The translations under genes and the position numbers were made by a program. DNA of 64,000 nt from Porticoccaceae bacterium (GTDB taxonomy: Bacteria > Pseudomonadota > Gammaproteobacteria > Pseudomonadales > Porticoccaceae): contig JAGPUQ010000011.1 of NCBI GenBank assembly GCA_018069525.1, forward strand, positions 124,001 through 188,000, given 5' to 3'. Shown one piece after another: positions 36,784 to 46,918 of this stretch. The notes under the pieces were generated by a model. That model saw only the letters and a program-made list of their open reading frames with translations. It made no database searches and had not been told where the DNA came from. Position 1 is the first letter of the stretch, and every line of letters begins with the position of its first letter.

Positions 36784-37230
36784 ATGGCCAGTATTTTAGC
36801 CTTGCACGGCCCCAACCTGAACCTGCTCGGCAGTCGCGAGCCCGAGGTTTACGGCACTACGGGTCTGGCTGATATCGACGAGCGCCTGCGCGCCCTGTGT
36901 CTTGCGGCTGGTCATCAGTTCGACAGCCTGCAAAGCAACACCGAGGGCGCCTTGGTGGATAAAGTGCAGGCCGCCGGGCGGGATGCCGTTGATTACATAC
37001 TGATTAACCCGGCTGCGTTTACCCACACCAGTGTGGCCTTGCGCGACGCCTTGCTCGCCGTGCAAATTCCGTTTATCGAGCTCCACCTTTCCAATGTCCA
37101 TAGCCGCGAGGCCTTTCGGCAGCAATCCTATTTTTCGGATATTGCCAGCGGTGTTATTAGCGGCTTTGGTGCCCTGAGTTACGAGCTGGCTTTGCAGGCT
37201 GCTTTGGCTGCACTGGAAGAAGAGCCTTAA
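36784..37230 (+). CDS. aroQ: 3-dehydroquinate dehydratase, type II
   Basis: Shikimate pathway enzyme forming 3-dehydroshikimate. The 148-residue protein is full length for type II enzymes. [18 protein letters not shown] carries the catalytic Tyr and nearby Arg; [25 protein letters not shown] and [14 protein letters not shown] complete the active site. ATG 36784 has GAGGA upstream; the frame is open 78 bases further. It is followed by accB and accC, the usual gammaproteobacterial order. Confidence 0.96.
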   Translation: MASILALHGPNLNLLGSREPEVYGTTGLADIDERLRALCLAAGHQFDSLQSNTEGALVDKVQAAGRDAVDYILINPAAFTHTSVALRDALLAVQIPFIELHLSNVHSREAFRQQSYFSDIASGVISGFGALSYELALQAALAALEEEP

Positions 37231-37274
37231 CGGTGACGCGGGTAAAATAATTCCGGTTTTAACGTAGTGTTTTT

Positions 37275-37317
37275 AAACTCTGAAAAGTAAAACTCTGAAA
37301 AGTAGAATACTGAAAAG
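37275..37317 (+). repeat. three ~14-bp tandem repeats before accB
   Basis: AACTCTGAAAAGTA-type units begin at about 37276, 37290 and 37304; the third is diverged (AATACTGAAAAG). They lie 40-85 bases before the accB start in the probable promoter or leader region. Confidence 0.75.
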
Positions 37318-37359
37318 AAACAACAAACAAATATTTAGATATAGCTATCGGGAAGTATC

Positions 37360-37818
37360 ATGGATATACGTAAAGTAAAAAAATTAATTGAATTACTCGA
37401 AAGTTCGGGCATCGACGAGCTGGAAATCAAAGAGGGCGAGGAGTCGGTACGCATCTGTCGTCATCGTTCTGCACCCGTAACGACGGCCTCCGCTGCAGAG
37501 CCCGTCGCCGTATCGGCACCCGTGGCCATTCAAGCAGCGCCGAGCAGCGCCAGTGCGCAAGAAAGTGCTCCGGCCGCCCCCGCAGGCCACGTGGTCAGTT
37601 CGCCGATGGTGGGTACTTTCTATCGTTCGTCGTCACCCGGTGCCTCGCCCTTTGTTGAAGTTGGGCAGACCGTCGCCGTGGGTGATGTGCTGTGCATCGT
37701 CGAAGCGATGAAAATGATGAATCAGATCGAAGCCGATAAAGCCGGCACCATTGGCGCAGTTATGGCGCAAGATGGCGAGCCGGTTGAGTTCGATCAGCCC
37801 ATGATTACCATCATTTAA
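37360..37818 (+). CDS. accB: biotin carboxyl carrier protein of acetyl-CoA carboxylase
   Basis: Carrier subunit of acetyl-CoA carboxylase, the entry step of fatty acid synthesis. The 152 residues comprise an N-terminal dimer region ([28 protein letters not shown]), an Ala/Pro-rich linker and a C-terminal biotinyl domain. Biotin attaches to the lysine in EAMKMMN. The [13 protein letters not shown] stretch includes the protruding thumb region. accC follows 13 bases later in the same operon. Firm call. Confidence 0.97.
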   Translation: MDIRKVKKLIELLESSGIDELEIKEGEESVRICRHRSAPVTTASAAEPVAVSAPVAIQAAPSSASAQESAPAAPAGHVVSSPMVGTFYRSSSPGASPFVEVGQTVAVGDVLCIVEAMKMMNQIEADKAGTIGAVMAQDGEPVEFDQPMITII

Positions 37819-37831
37819 GCAGGGGCGCTTC

Positions 37832-39172
37832 ATGCTAGACAAGATACTAATTGCCAATCGCGGAGAAATTGCACTGCGCATTCTGCGCGCCTGTAAAGAG
37901 CTGGGTATTAAAACTGTCGCGGTGCACTCTAAGGTCGATGCGGACCTAATGCACGTGCGGCTGGCGGATGAATCCGTGTGTATCGGGCCTAACCCCTCGA
38001 CAGATAGCTACCTGAATATTCCCGCCATTATCAGCGCCATGGAAGTTACCGACGCAGTTGCGGTGCATCCCGGTTATGGTTTTTTGGCCGAAAACGCTGA
38101 TTTTGCCGAGCGCGTTGAGCGCAGCGGTTTTGTCTTCGTTGGGCCAACTCCCGACTCCATTCGTTTAATGGGCGATAAAGTTTCGGCCATCGCCGCGATG
38201 AAAGAGGCCGGGGTGCCCACTGTGCCCGGATCTGATGGTCCGCTGGGCGATGACTCTGAACAAATCCTGCAAATTGCCCGCAATATCGGTTACCCGGTGA
38301 TTATTAAAGCCGCTTCTGGTGGCGGCGGTCGGGGTATGCGCGTGGTGCACGCCGAGGGAAATTTACTTGGCGGGGTGGCTATTACTCGGGCAGAGGCCGG
38401 TGCCGCCTTTGGCGACGAAACGGTTTATTTAGAAAAATTCCTTGAAAACCCGCGTCACGTCGAAGTCCAGATACTGGCTGACGGCAAGGGCAATGCCATT
38501 CACCTGGGTGCTCGGGACTGCTCTCTGCAACGCCGCCATCAGAAAGTACTGGAAGAAGCGCCTGCGCCGCATATTCCCGATAACATTAGCACCGAGGTGT
38601 TTGCGGCCTGTGTCAAAGCCTGTTGCGATATGAAGTATCGCGGAGCGGGTACCTTTGAGTTTTTATATGAAGACGGTGGTTTTTACTTTATTGAAATGAA
38701 CACTCGGATTCAGGTGGAACACCCGGTCACTGAGATGATTACCGGTGTCGATATCGTTAAGGAACAATTATTGGTAGCCGGGGGCGAGCCGCTTAGTTTC
38801 AAACAAGAGGACGTGATTTTTCGGGGTCACGCCTTTGAGTGCCGTATCAATGCGGAAAATGCGCGTACCTTTTTGCCAAGCCCCGGTTTGGTTACGGCTT
38901 TTCATGCGCCGGGTGGTAATGGTGTGCGAGTTGATTCGCACCTTTACAGTGGTTATCGCGTACCTCCATATTACGACTCGCTGATAGGCAAAGTTATTAC
39001 CTATGGCAAAGATCGGGAGGCTGCGTTGGCACGAATGCGCAACGCTTTGGATGAGCTGATTATCGAAGGCATCGACACTAATATAGATCTGCACCGGGAT
39101 CTGGTGACCGACGGTGAATTTAAGCGGGGTGGGGTCAATATCCACTATCTGGAGAAAAAACTGGGTCTGTAA
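37832..39172 (+). CDS. accC: biotin carboxylase
   Basis: ATP-dependent carboxylase of the biotin on AccB. The 446-residue ATP-grasp enzyme starts with [18 protein letters not shown], has the Gly-rich ATP lid [14 protein letters not shown], and active-site segments [15 protein letters not shown] and [17 protein letters not shown]. Length matches E. coli AccC (449). prmA follows after ~60 bases, an arrangement shared with many gammaproteobacteria. Firm call. Confidence 0.98.
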   Translation: MLDKILIANRGEIALRILRACKELGIKTVAVHSKVDADLMHVRLADESVCIGPNPSTDSYLNIPAIISAMEVTDAVAVHPGYGFLAENADFAERVERSGFVFVGPTPDSIRLMGDKVSAIAAMKEAGVPTVPGSDGPLGDDSEQILQIARNIGYPVIIKAASGGGGRGMRVVHAEGNLLGGVAITRAEAGAAFGDETVYLEKFLENPRHVEVQILADGKGNAIHLGARDCSLQRRHQKVLEEAPAPHIPDNISTEVFAACVKACCDMKYRGAGTFEFLYEDGGFYFIEMNTRIQVEHPVTEMITGVDIVKEQLLVAGGEPLSFKQEDVIFRGHAFECRINAENARTFLPSPGLVTAFHAPGGNGVRVDSHLYSGYRVPPYYDSLIGKVITYGKDREAALARMRNALDELIIEGIDTNIDLHRDLVTDGEFKRGGVNIHYLEKKLGL

Positions 39173-39233
39173 TAATTGACCCTGTCGCGGAACCAGTTTA
39201 AAGGTCGCAGCACGAGCTTAAAGGAAATCAACG

Positions 39234-40181
39234 GTGGTGGAAGTAGCGAATGAACATCCGAACTGGTTACAGCTTAGCCTCTCAATAAGGGGCGCAGAGG
39301 GCGAGCTTTTCGAAGCAGCACTGCTCGCTGCCGGTGCGGTTTCGGTGACCTTGAGCGATGCCGATACAAGTGCTGCTGCGGGTGCTGGCATGGACGTCGT
39401 TGATAACGGCGCTCATCTTCAGAGCGGCGTTAACGACCTACCCTTGTGGGATGTCGTCGAGGCCGTCGGCCTGTTTCCGTTTGATTCCAATAAAGATCTG
39501 GTTTTACTTCAGCTGTGTGCGCATATTAGCCCGCAGGCACCCCCGCCCTGGCGTTGGAGCCTGGTGTTCGGGCAAGCCTGGGAAGAGACCTGGAAAGAGC
39601 ATTTTCAGCCGATTCACTGCGGTGGGGAGTTATGGGTCTGTCCGAGCTGGCTAGCGCCGCCGCAGCCCGACGCGATCAATGTCATTATTGATCCGGGCCT
39701 GGCTTTTGGCACTGGTAGTCACGCGACCACCAGCTTGTGCCTGCGGTGGTTACAACAACAAACACTGAGCGGAGCTACCGTACTCGATTACGGTTGTGGC
39801 TCTGGCGTGCTCGCCATTGCCGCCTGTCTGCTGGGCGCGGCGCGAGTAATCGCGGTAGACAACGATCCCCGGGCACTGGCGGTGACACGAGACAACGCCG
39901 AGCGCAATCAGGTCAGTAATCAGCTCACCGTGTGCGAACCCGAAAACCTCGCCGCCCTGGCCCTGCCTACTGCGACCATCACCCTGGCTAATATCCTTGC
40001 CAATCCGCTGATCGAGCTGGCACCGACGCTACTGGCGCTGACCTCCGCAGGAGGTAAACTCTGCTTGTCAGGAATATTGAGCACTCAGCACAACGACGTT
40101 GCCGCTGCCTACCAGGACTTGTGCCAGCTTGATCCGCCCGAAGAACAAGACGGCTGGCTGCGTTTGACCGGTACGGTTTGA
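39234..40181 (+). CDS. prmA: ribosomal protein L11 methyltransferase
   Basis: SAM-dependent enzyme that trimethylates several amino groups of ribosomal protein L11. The 315 residues have an N-terminal substrate domain and a Rossmann core with VLDYGCGSGVLAIAACLLGA, DNDPRALAVTRDNAERN and the catalytic-region LANILANPL. The HATTSLCLRWL segment before the SAM motif is typical. The start is GTG 39234; GTG 39237 is equally possible. It lies between accC and the DUF3426 gene. Confidence 0.95.
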   Translation: MVEVANEHPNWLQLSLSIRGAEGELFEAALLAAGAVSVTLSDADTSAAAGAGMDVVDNGAHLQSGVNDLPLWDVVEAVGLFPFDSNKDLVLLQLCAHISPQAPPPWRWSLVFGQAWEETWKEHFQPIHCGGELWVCPSWLAPPQPDAINVIIDPGLAFGTGSHATTSLCLRWLQQQTLSGATVLDYGCGSGVLAIAACLLGAARVIAVDNDPRALAVTRDNAERNQVSNQLTVCEPENLAALALPTATITLANILANPLIELAPTLLALTSAGGKLCLSGILSTQHNDVAAAYQDLCQLDPPEEQDGWLRLTGTV

Positions 40182-40289
40182 TCGGCAAAAAAGCCCTGAG
40201 AGTAGCTCCGGGATATCACGCTAGAGTCGTTAATCCTTTGCAAATGCACCCAAAGTGCATGTCCCAACCATAGAGGAAGCCAAAGCCAG

Positions 40290-41753
40290 GTGGAAGAACA
40301 GGGCACACGCTGTCCCCATTGCCAGTTAGTGTTTCGAGTCGCGGCTGCGCACTTGAATGCCGCTGGCGGCACGGTGCGTTGCGGAATGTGCCTGACCACC
40401 TTCGATGCTCTGGTAAATCAGGTTGGCGTTGAACAAGAGGAGCCGTCGGCATCGCCAATATGGGCTGATATCGCCGATGACGACCATATTATCGATGACC
40501 GTTTTGATCTGGCACTGTTGGACGACGGTGATGGCGCAGTTGCTGGCAAGGGCATACCTCCAGAGTTAGATGATATTGGTGTCACTGACCTCGTGATCGA
40601 GGACCTCGATTTGTCGGTCCTGGAAGCCGGAGAAGATGTTCTGTCTGGTGGTGCCGACCTAGCGTCGCCGCCATTAACGATAGAATTCGATGCTGATATT
40701 GAGCCTGAGTTGGACCTGGATGTTCTGCCGCCAGAACCCGAACCGGAGTTCGAAATAGCGGAGCAGTCTGGCACTAACCACGACGTGGATTATCCCGATC
40801 TGGGCTATCCGGGCTTAGGCCACCCCGGCGCAGATCATCCAGGCCTAGATGATCCGGACTTAAGTTACCAGGACGGCGACGCCACTAAAAAGGCCATCGA
40901 GGAACTCGAGAAAACGGTGTTTGGCGAGGACGTGCTCGGCGCGGATCTCCAGAGGCAACATCGTGGATCTCTAGACGGGAAGTTAAACGGGAAGCTCGAC
41001 GAGAACCAGGGCGAGAACTTCAACGAGAGCCTTAACCAAAATCTTAGCCTCGACCTCAGCCTCACTGGCAACGTTAACATTGAAAAAGTCGATGCCGCTC
41101 TAGTCTCGTCGGAGTCGTTAACAGCGGATGCATCGAAGCCCAGTGATTTCCTCGACATGCCGCCCCACCTTGCGCCACCTAACTTTACTTTGTCTGGCTC
41201 AAGTTTGACGGAGATTGCTTCCACCGATGCACTCGGCGAACTCGCCGCCAACAGGTCTGTGAAGGGCCTGGATTCACGACTGAGTCCGGGGCTGGGTGCG
41301 GTGATGATATTGCTGCTCGGCGTCGGTATTTTGGCTGGGCAGTGGTTATTTTTTCAAACGGACCGCTTCGGTAGTCAGGGGGAATACGCACAGTTACTCG
41401 ATCCCTTGTGTACGGTATTGCCCTGCCGAGGGTATGAATTTAGCGATCTCACCGCGATTCAAACCAAAAATTTGGTGGTGCGCACCCATCCCCGCTACGA
41501 GAGCGCGCTGCAGGTAGACGCCACTTTAGTGAATTTGGCAGAACGCCCGCAGCGCTTTCCGCAACTGATTCTTACTTTCGAGGATCTGCAGGGCGCGGTG
41601 CTAGCCCGGCGTAGTTTTAAGCCCGCAGAATATTTGAAAGGCGAACTCGACGGCGTTAGCACTATGCCGTCCCGGCAACCGATACATTTTATTCTGGACA
41701 TTATCGACCCCGGAGAACTCGCGGTTTCTTATACATTAATACCCGCGCATTAG
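40290..41753 (+). CDS. zinc-ribbon/DUF3426 membrane protein
   Basis: A 487-residue protein with a typical mixed layout. An N-terminal zinc ribbon has two CxxC pairs (CPHC, CGMC; residues 8-33). A very acidic low-complexity middle follows (~45-320). One membrane helix (GAVMILLLGVGILAGQWLFF, ~335) leads to a C-terminal DUF3426 domain (LVVRTHPRYESALQVDATL, residues ~395-485). The middle contains short repeats such as YPGLGHPGADHPGLDDP and DGKLNGKLDENQGENFNESL, suggesting repeat growth. The GTG start at 40290 gives MEEQGTRCPHC. Function unknown; the place between prmA and dusB is conserved in the class. Confidence 0.88.
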   Translation: MEEQGTRCPHCQLVFRVAAAHLNAAGGTVRCGMCLTTFDALVNQVGVEQEEPSASPIWADIADDDHIIDDRFDLALLDDGDGAVAGKGIPPELDDIGVTDLVIEDLDLSVLEAGEDVLSGGADLASPPLTIEFDADIEPELDLDVLPPEPEPEFEIAEQSGTNHDVDYPDLGYPGLGHPGADHPGLDDPDLSYQDGDATKKAIEELEKTVFGEDVLGADLQRQHRGSLDGKLNGKLDENQGENFNESLNQNLSLDLSLTGNVNIEKVDAALVSSESLTADASKPSDFLDMPPHLAPPNFTLSGSSLTEIASTDALGELAANRSVKGLDSRLSPGLGAVMILLLGVGILAGQWLFFQTDRFGSQGEYAQLLDPLCTVLPCRGYEFSDLTAIQTKNLVVRTHPRYESALQVDATLVNLAERPQRFPQLILTFEDLQGAVLARRSFKPAEYLKGELDGVSTMPSRQPIHFILDIIDPGELAVSYTLIPAH

Positions 41754-41842
41754 TTTTTTTTGCGTTCTGCCCTTCCTAGTCTGCGGCAGTCACGTTATTA
41801 TTTCCGACCTTTTTGATCGCGCTCTAGCGAGGCACTGATAAG

Positions 41843-42934
41843 TTGATACGGATTGGCCCTCACACAATTCCCGGTAAAGCTCTGCTCGCCCCTATGGCGG
41901 GCGTTACCGACTTGCCTTTTCGAACCTTGTGCCGACAGTTTGGTGCCGGGCTTGCGTGCTCTGAAATGCTGACTTCGGATATTCATTTGTGGCACACCGA
42001 CAAGTCATCGCGACGCTTGCCCAGCGATGCCGAAGACGGTCTCAAGGTGGTGCAGATCGCTGGTACGGAACCAGATCAATTGGCTGCCGCTGCAGTACTC
42101 TGCGAGCAGCTGGGCGCGGACATCATCGATATCAATATGGGTTGTCCGGCAAAAAAAGTCTGCAAAAAACTCGCCGGCTCCGCGCTGATGAAAGACCAAG
42201 CGCTAGTGGCTGAAATTTTAACGACGGTGGTTGGTGCCGTGAAGATTCCGGTGACGCTGAAAATTCGCACCGGTTGGGATGTCGAGCATCGCAACGGCCC
42301 AGATATCGCGGTGATCGCCGAAGACGCGGGTATTCAGGCCCTCTCGGTACATGGTCGCACGCGTAGCTGTCGCTTTCTCGGCGCTGCCGAATACGACACC
42401 ATTGCTGAAATCGTACAGCGTGTTGCCATCCCGGTAATCGCAAATGGTGATATTGCTAGCTCCTTACAGGCAGAGCAAGTGCTCACTTATACCGGCGCGG
42501 CGGGGGTGATGATCGGTCGCGGCGCGCTGGGTAAACCCTGGCTGTTTGCTGAAATTAATCAGCACTTAAATAGAAAACTGAGTAGAGAACTGAATCAAGA
42601 ATTGAACCCGCAACTAGACCTGGCTACGCTGATACAGCAGCACTTAAGCGCAATGCACACTTTTTATGGCGAGCGCGCCGGGGTACGCATCGCCCGCAAG
42701 CATATGGCGTGGTACTTGAAAAACATGCCGGTATCCCAGGTGTCTACGTCGACCGCAGAAACCTGGCGCGGTCGCTTTAATGGTCTCGAAACAGCGGCGC
42801 TACAACTCGGTTTTATTGACACTCATATCGCACATACCTTGCCTACCTTACACGGCGGCGCACTGAATCACCCCCTTGTACAAGAGAGGACCTCGAACCA
42901 CCGCAACCAGCATTTTACGGATCAAGCAGCATGA
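41843..42934 (+). CDS. dusB: tRNA-dihydrouridine synthase B
   Basis: FMN enzyme reducing uridine 17 in tRNA. The 363-residue TIM barrel has APMAGVTDLPFRTLCR at the N-terminus, NMGCPAKKVCKKLAGSALM with the catalytic Cys, and GVMIGRGALGKPWLF in the FMN phosphate site. The start is TTG 41843 (MIRIGPHTIPGKALLAPMAG). Compared with E. coli an Asn/Leu-rich insertion (HLNRKLSRELNQELNPQLD) follows the FMN motif. The stop overlaps the fis start in ATGA, the classic dusB-fis operon. Confidence 0.96.
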   Translation: MIRIGPHTIPGKALLAPMAGVTDLPFRTLCRQFGAGLACSEMLTSDIHLWHTDKSSRRLPSDAEDGLKVVQIAGTEPDQLAAAAVLCEQLGADIIDINMGCPAKKVCKKLAGSALMKDQALVAEILTTVVGAVKIPVTLKIRTGWDVEHRNGPDIAVIAEDAGIQALSVHGRTRSCRFLGAAEYDTIAEIVQRVAIPVIANGDIASSLQAEQVLTYTGAAGVMIGRGALGKPWLFAEINQHLNRKLSRELNQELNPQLDLATLIQQHLSAMHTFYGERAGVRIARKHMAWYLKNMPVSQVSTSTAETWRGRFNGLETAALQLGFIDTHIAHTLPTLHGGALNHPLVQERTSNHRNQHFTDQAA

Positions 42935-43260
42935 CCCCCCCGGATACCCTGAGAGACATCCCCAGCAATAAAAATGGTGCGGCACATAACGCTGAAGATA
43001 GCAGCGTTGTAAGTAGCGGTGATGTCGAACGCACGCGCTCTCTCGCACAGTGTGTCGAAGATGCCATGGAGCATTATTTTGTACTGCTCGACGGCCACGA
43101 CACCGCAGGTCTCTACGATCTGGTGGTACGCGAGGTCGAAGCCCCGATGTTTCGCGCGGTGATGGCCCATACGCGCAACAATCAAAGTAAAGCCGCTGAA
43201 CTGCTCGGCCTCAATCGTGGCACTCTGCGCAAAAAGCTCAAGCTCTACGATTTACTCTAA
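42931..43260 (+). CDS. fis: DNA-binding protein Fis
   Basis: Nucleoid protein and transcription factor that bends DNA and responds to growth. The C-terminal ~75 residues match Fis, with the helix-turn-helix TRNNQSKAAELLGLNRGTLRKKLKLYDLL. The N-terminal ~35 residues are longer and less conserved than in E. coli (98 residues in all there, 109 here). It is translationally coupled to dusB through ATGA and followed by a hairpin that may end the operon. Confidence 0.95.
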   Translation: MTPPDTLRDIPSNKNGAAHNAEDSSVVSSGDVERTRSLAQCVEDAMEHYFVLLDGHDTAGLYDLVVREVEAPMFRAVMAHTRNNQSKAAELLGLNRGTLRKKLKLYDLL

Positions 43261-43292
43261 TTAATCGAAGTATTTTTAGACGCATTTTTTAA

Positions 43293-43333
43293 CCCAGTGC
43301 TGTTTCCGCAAGCACTGGGCAAGTCATTTTTTT
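43293..43333 (+). terminator. possible terminator after fis
   Basis: A perfect 9-bp stem (CCCAGTGCT / AGCACTGGG, 43293-43319) is followed by seven Ts at 43327-43333. The 7-base gap before the T-run weakens the call. Confidence 0.5.
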
Positions 43334-43390
43334 CTGTACGGCACCTCATCCTGAGGCGACTGTCATTGGAGCCCTCTAACGGGAATAAAC

Positions 43391-45007
43391 ATGGCCACAC
43401 AATCTATTTCTGCTGCAACTGTACCTGTAAGGCCCCAACGCGCCTTGATCAGCGTGTCGGACAAAACCGGTATTGTCGATTTCGCACGGGCATTAAGAGA
43501 GCTCGGTATTGCGTTACTCTCTACCGGAGGCACTTATAAGCTACTGTCAGACAACGGCATTGCGGTGCAAGAAGTCTCCGACTACACCGGCTTTCCCGAA
43601 ATGATGGACGGGCGGGTGAAAACCCTCCACCCCAAAGTCCACGGCGGCATTTTGGGGCGTCGCGATATCGATACTGGCGTCATGGCGCAATACGGCATTG
43701 AGCCCATCGACTTAGTGGTGGTGAATCTCTACCCTTTCGAGGCAACCGTTGCTAAACCGGATTGCGATCTGCCTACTGCGATTGAAAATATCGATATTGG
43801 TGGCCCAACTATGGTGCGCGCGGCGGCTAAAAATCATCGCGATGTGGCCATCGTCGTTGATCCAGATAACTACCCCGACCTACTAGCCGAACTCAATGAA
43901 AATAATGGTGCGCTCAGTCATGCCACCCGTTTTGATCTCGCGGTGAAAGCCTTTGAACACACGGCGGGCTACGACGGCGCGATTGCCAATTACCTGGGCG
44001 CGCAACTGCCCGAGTCCGATAGTGGTGCGAGTGATACCGAAAACCCTTTCCCCCGCACCTGGAATACCCAGTTTCACCGAGCGCAGGTGATGCGCTATGG
44101 TGAAAACCCCCATCAGCGTTCGGCATTTTATACCGAGCGCGATCCACAGCCCGGCAGTATTGCCGCTGCCGAACAATTACAGGGCAAGGCGCTCTCCTAC
44201 AACAACATTGCCGACACCGATGCCGCGCTCGAGTGCGTAAAACAATTCGAGCAACCCGCCTGTGTCATCGTTAAGCACGCCAACCCTTGTGGCGTTGCCG
44301 TTGCGGATACTATTGGCGAGGCTTACGAGAAGGCTTTTGCTACCGACAGTGAATCGGCGTTTGGCGGCATCATTGCCTTTAACCGAGAATTGGATGGCGA
44401 CACGGCGGCGTTAATTCTCGACCGCCAGTTTGTCGAAGTGCTGATTGCGCCATCGGTGTCCGAGGCTGCAATTGCAGCGGCGGCGGCGAAGAAAAATGTT
44501 CGCCTGCTGACCTGCGGTGCCTGGGCCAGCCACCTTACCGAGGGCAAAGACTATAAGCGCGTTAATGGCGGTTTACTGGTGCAAGACCGCGATAGCGGCT
44601 GGATTGAGGCAGGTGATCTTAAAGTGGTCAGTAAGCGAGCGCCCACGGCCGCAGAGGTAGCCGATTTATTATTTGCCTGGCGCATCGCCAAGTTTGTTAA
44701 ATCCAACGCCATTGTCTACGTCAAAGATGGTCGTACTATCGGTGTTGGTGCGGGTCAAATGAGCCGTATTAATTCCGCGCGAATCGCGACGATTAAAGCC
44801 GAACAGGCGGGGCTGCCGGTGCGTGGCTCGGCAATGGCATCCGATGCCTTCTTCCCGTTTCGCGATGGCCTTGATAATGCGGCCAGCGTGGGTATTGCCT
44901 CAGTGATTCAGCCCGGCGGTTCGATTCGCGACGAAGAAGTGATTGCCGCCGCCGACGAAAATGATATGGCCATGGTGTTTACCGGGATGCGGCATTTTCG
45001 GCATTAA
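43391..45007 (+). CDS. purH: bifunctional AICAR transformylase/IMP cyclohydrolase
   Basis: Catalyses the last two steps of IMP synthesis. The 538 residues contain the N-terminal cyclohydrolase ([41 protein letters not shown]) and the C-terminal transformylase ([13 protein letters not shown] [39 protein letters not shown]). Length and motifs match E. coli PurH (529). purD lies downstream on the same strand with a convergent DUF1653 gene between. Firm call. Confidence 0.98.
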   Translation: MATQSISAATVPVRPQRALISVSDKTGIVDFARALRELGIALLSTGGTYKLLSDNGIAVQEVSDYTGFPEMMDGRVKTLHPKVHGGILGRRDIDTGVMAQYGIEPIDLVVVNLYPFEATVAKPDCDLPTAIENIDIGGPTMVRAAAKNHRDVAIVVDPDNYPDLLAELNENNGALSHATRFDLAVKAFEHTAGYDGAIANYLGAQLPESDSGASDTENPFPRTWNTQFHRAQVMRYGENPHQRSAFYTERDPQPGSIAAAEQLQGKALSYNNIADTDAALECVKQFEQPACVIVKHANPCGVAVADTIGEAYEKAFATDSESAFGGIIAFNRELDGDTAALILDRQFVEVLIAPSVSEAAIAAAAAKKNVRLLTCGAWASHLTEGKDYKRVNGGLLVQDRDSGWIEAGDLKVVSKRAPTAAEVADLLFAWRIAKFVKSNAIVYVKDGRTIGVGAGQMSRINSARIATIKAEQAGLPVRGSAMASDAFFPFRDGLDNAASVGIASVIQPGGSIRDEEVIAAADENDMAMVFTGMRHFRH

Positions 45008-45049
45008 TAGAGCGGTGGTGAATGCTTGGGGTAGGGTCGTGTTACTGCT

Positions 45050-45147
45050 GGCTTAGCTCAAAGTTAAATTAGGTGATAGTTGAGCTGGCAGGTAGCTGTA
45101 GCTGGTAACTGTGATGGATAGCTGTGATTAGTAACTGTGATTGATAG
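45050..45147 (+). repeat. AACTGTGAT-type imperfect repeats after purH
   Basis: GTAACTGTGAT, TAGCTGTGAT and GTAACTGTGAT recur within about 40 bases (45103-45145), preceded by AGCTGGCAGGTAGCTGTAGCTGG. The region between the convergent purH and DUF1653 genes is thus simple repeats. No terminator-like hairpin is obvious. Confidence 0.55.
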
Positions 45148-45420
45148 TTAAGCTGATTGCCGTTGTGACACAGGGTCCGCAGACTCTATCCAGGTAAAAC
45201 GCTTTAATCGTTCACCATCCCGCTCGACATGGTCTGCAAACATCGCAAGTGGTCTGACCCAAATACCACGTTCGCCATATAGCGCTTTATAAACCACGTG
45301 CTCTTCTTTGGTTTCGCTGTGGGTGGCAACTTCCAGCACTTCGTATAACTGGCCTTTAAAGTGTCGGTAAATACCTTTCTTCAGGGGCTGCTCTAAGGCA
45401 GGCTGCGACGCTGTGGACAT
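45148..45420 (-). CDS. DUF1653 family protein
   Basis: A small cytosolic protein (90 residues) of DUF1653. The signature is KKGIYRHFKGQLYEVLEVATHSETKEEHVVYKALYG with the following GIWVRPLAMFADHV. Function unknown. ATG 45420 is chosen over a TTG 27 bases upstream because the former has GAGAAAG in front. It converges with purH and diverges from purD. Confidence 0.88.
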   Translation of the reverse strand: MSTASQPALEQPLKKGIYRHFKGQLYEVLEVATHSETKEEHVVYKALYGERGIWVRPLAMFADHVERDGERLKRFTWIESADPVSQRQSA

Positions 45421-45565
45421 GGTCTTTCTCGCGATTTTGGGCGGCAATCATACTCTTTTTTGAGCTTACCTGAAGCAGGAGATTTTCCCTAAATAGTGGG
45501 TATTTTTTGCTGCAACTGTCCCTAGCCGGTACAATCGCCGCTTTTATTCAGGCGGGGAGAAGGCG

Positions 45566-46909
45566 GTGAATATATTAGTGGTAGGCTCCGGTGGTCGCGA
45601 GCACGCGCTGGCCTGGAAGGCGGCACAAAGCCCGCAAGTTGAAACCGTGTTTGTCGCTCCCGGCAATGGCGGTACCGCACTTGAAACTCGTATTGAGAAT
45701 GTCGCGATCTCGGTTGCTGACTTTGCTGCCCTGGCGGACTTTGCTGAACAGAATCAGGTGGGCCTGACTATTATCGGCCCCGAGGTACCGCTGGTTGATG
45801 GCATTGTCGATTTCTTCCAGGCCCGCGGTCTGGCGGTGTTTGGCCCGAATCAGGGCGCGGCACAATTGGAAGGCTCGAAGTCGTTCACCAAAGACTTTCT
45901 CGCCCGTCATAACATTCCCACAGCAGCCTACCAAACTTTCTCCGAACTCCAGCCCGCGCTTGCCTATGTGCGCGAGCAGGGCGCGCCGATTGTGGTTAAA
46001 GCCGATGGTCTAGCTGCGGGTAAAGGGGTGATTGTTGCGATGACTCTGGCTGAGGCCGAGGCGGCCATCACCGATATGCTGGAGGGCAATCAGTTTGGCG
46101 ACGCCGGACACCGCGTGGTGGTCGAGGAGTTTCTGGAGGGCGAGGAAGCCAGCTTTATTGTGATTGCCGATGGAGAGCATGTACTGCCGATGGCCACCAG
46201 CCAGGATCACAAGCGCGTCGGCGATGGTGATACCGGCCCCAATACCGGTGGCATGGGGGCCTACTCCCCGGCTCCCGTCGTCGATGCCGCCGCGCATCAG
46301 CGCATTATGGATGAAGTGATTTTGCCCACCATGCGTGGCATGGCCGCCGAGGGCAATGCCTACACCGGGTTTCTGTATGCTGGGTTGATGATTGATGCCA
46401 CCGGCACACCTAAAGTCATTGAATACAACTGCCGCTTTGGCGACCCGGAAACCCAGCCCATCATGATGCGCCTGCAATCCGATTTAGTCGCGCTTTGCCT
46501 GTCGGCCTTAGAGGGCAAGCTGGATACCGCAACTGCCCAGTGGGACGAACGCAAAGCCATTGGTGTGGTGATGGCCGCAGGCGGCTATCCCGACAGCTAC
46601 GAGAAAGGTAAAACCATCACCGGCCTGCCTGAAGCTGTCATGAACGAAGCTGTCCAGAACGAAGCTGTCCAGAACGAAACTGCCACGAATGAAAAGGACG
46701 TCGAGGTTAAAGTCTTCCACGCCGGCACCCAATTTGAAGACGGTGAAATTAAAACCACGGGAGGCCGAGTACTCTGTGTCACCGCGCTGGGCGATACGGT
46801 ATCGGCAGCCCAGCAGCGGGCTTACGCGACTGCGCAAAAAATTCATTGGGATGAAGCTTTCTATCGCAGTGATATTGGCTATCGTGCGATAGCTAGAGAA
46901 CAGTCTTAA
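45566..46909 (+). CDS. purD: phosphoribosylamine-glycine ligase
   Basis: ATP-grasp enzyme of purine synthesis making GAR. The GTG start gives MNILVVGSGGREHALAWK; SFTKDFLARHNIP, KADGLAAGKGVIVAMT and the signature RFGDPETQP are present. At 447 residues it is about 18 longer than E. coli PurD. The excess is a run of four 15-bp repeats (46631-46690) encoding EAVMN, EAVQN, EAVQN, ETATN in the C-terminal domain. The repeats keep the frame, so the enzyme is probably functional. Confidence 0.97.
   Translation: MNILVVGSGGREHALAWKAAQSPQVETVFVAPGNGGTALETRIENVAISVADFAALADFAEQNQVGLTIIGPEVPLVDGIVDFFQARGLAVFGPNQGAAQLEGSKSFTKDFLARHNIPTAAYQTFSELQPALAYVREQGAPIVVKADGLAAGKGVIVAMTLAEAEAAITDMLEGNQFGDAGHRVVVEEFLEGEEASFIVIADGEHVLPMATSQDHKRVGDGDTGPNTGGMGAYSPAPVVDAAAHQRIMDEVILPTMRGMAAEGNAYTGFLYAGLMIDATGTPKVIEYNCRFGDPETQPIMMRLQSDLVALCLSALEGKLDTATAQWDERKAIGVVMAAGGYPDSYEKGKTITGLPEAVMNEAVQNEAVQNETATNEKDVEVKVFHAGTQFEDGEIKTTGGRVLCVTALGDTVSAAQQRAYATAQKIHWDEAFYRSDIGYRAIAREQS
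46631..46690 (+). repeat. four in-frame 15-bp repeats in purD
   Basis: GAAGCTGTCATGAAC, GAAGCTGTCCAGAAC (twice, identical) and GAAACTGCCACGAAT follow one another without gaps. The two identical units suggest recent slippage. Confidence 0.92.
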
Positions 46910-46918
46910 AAAAGCATA

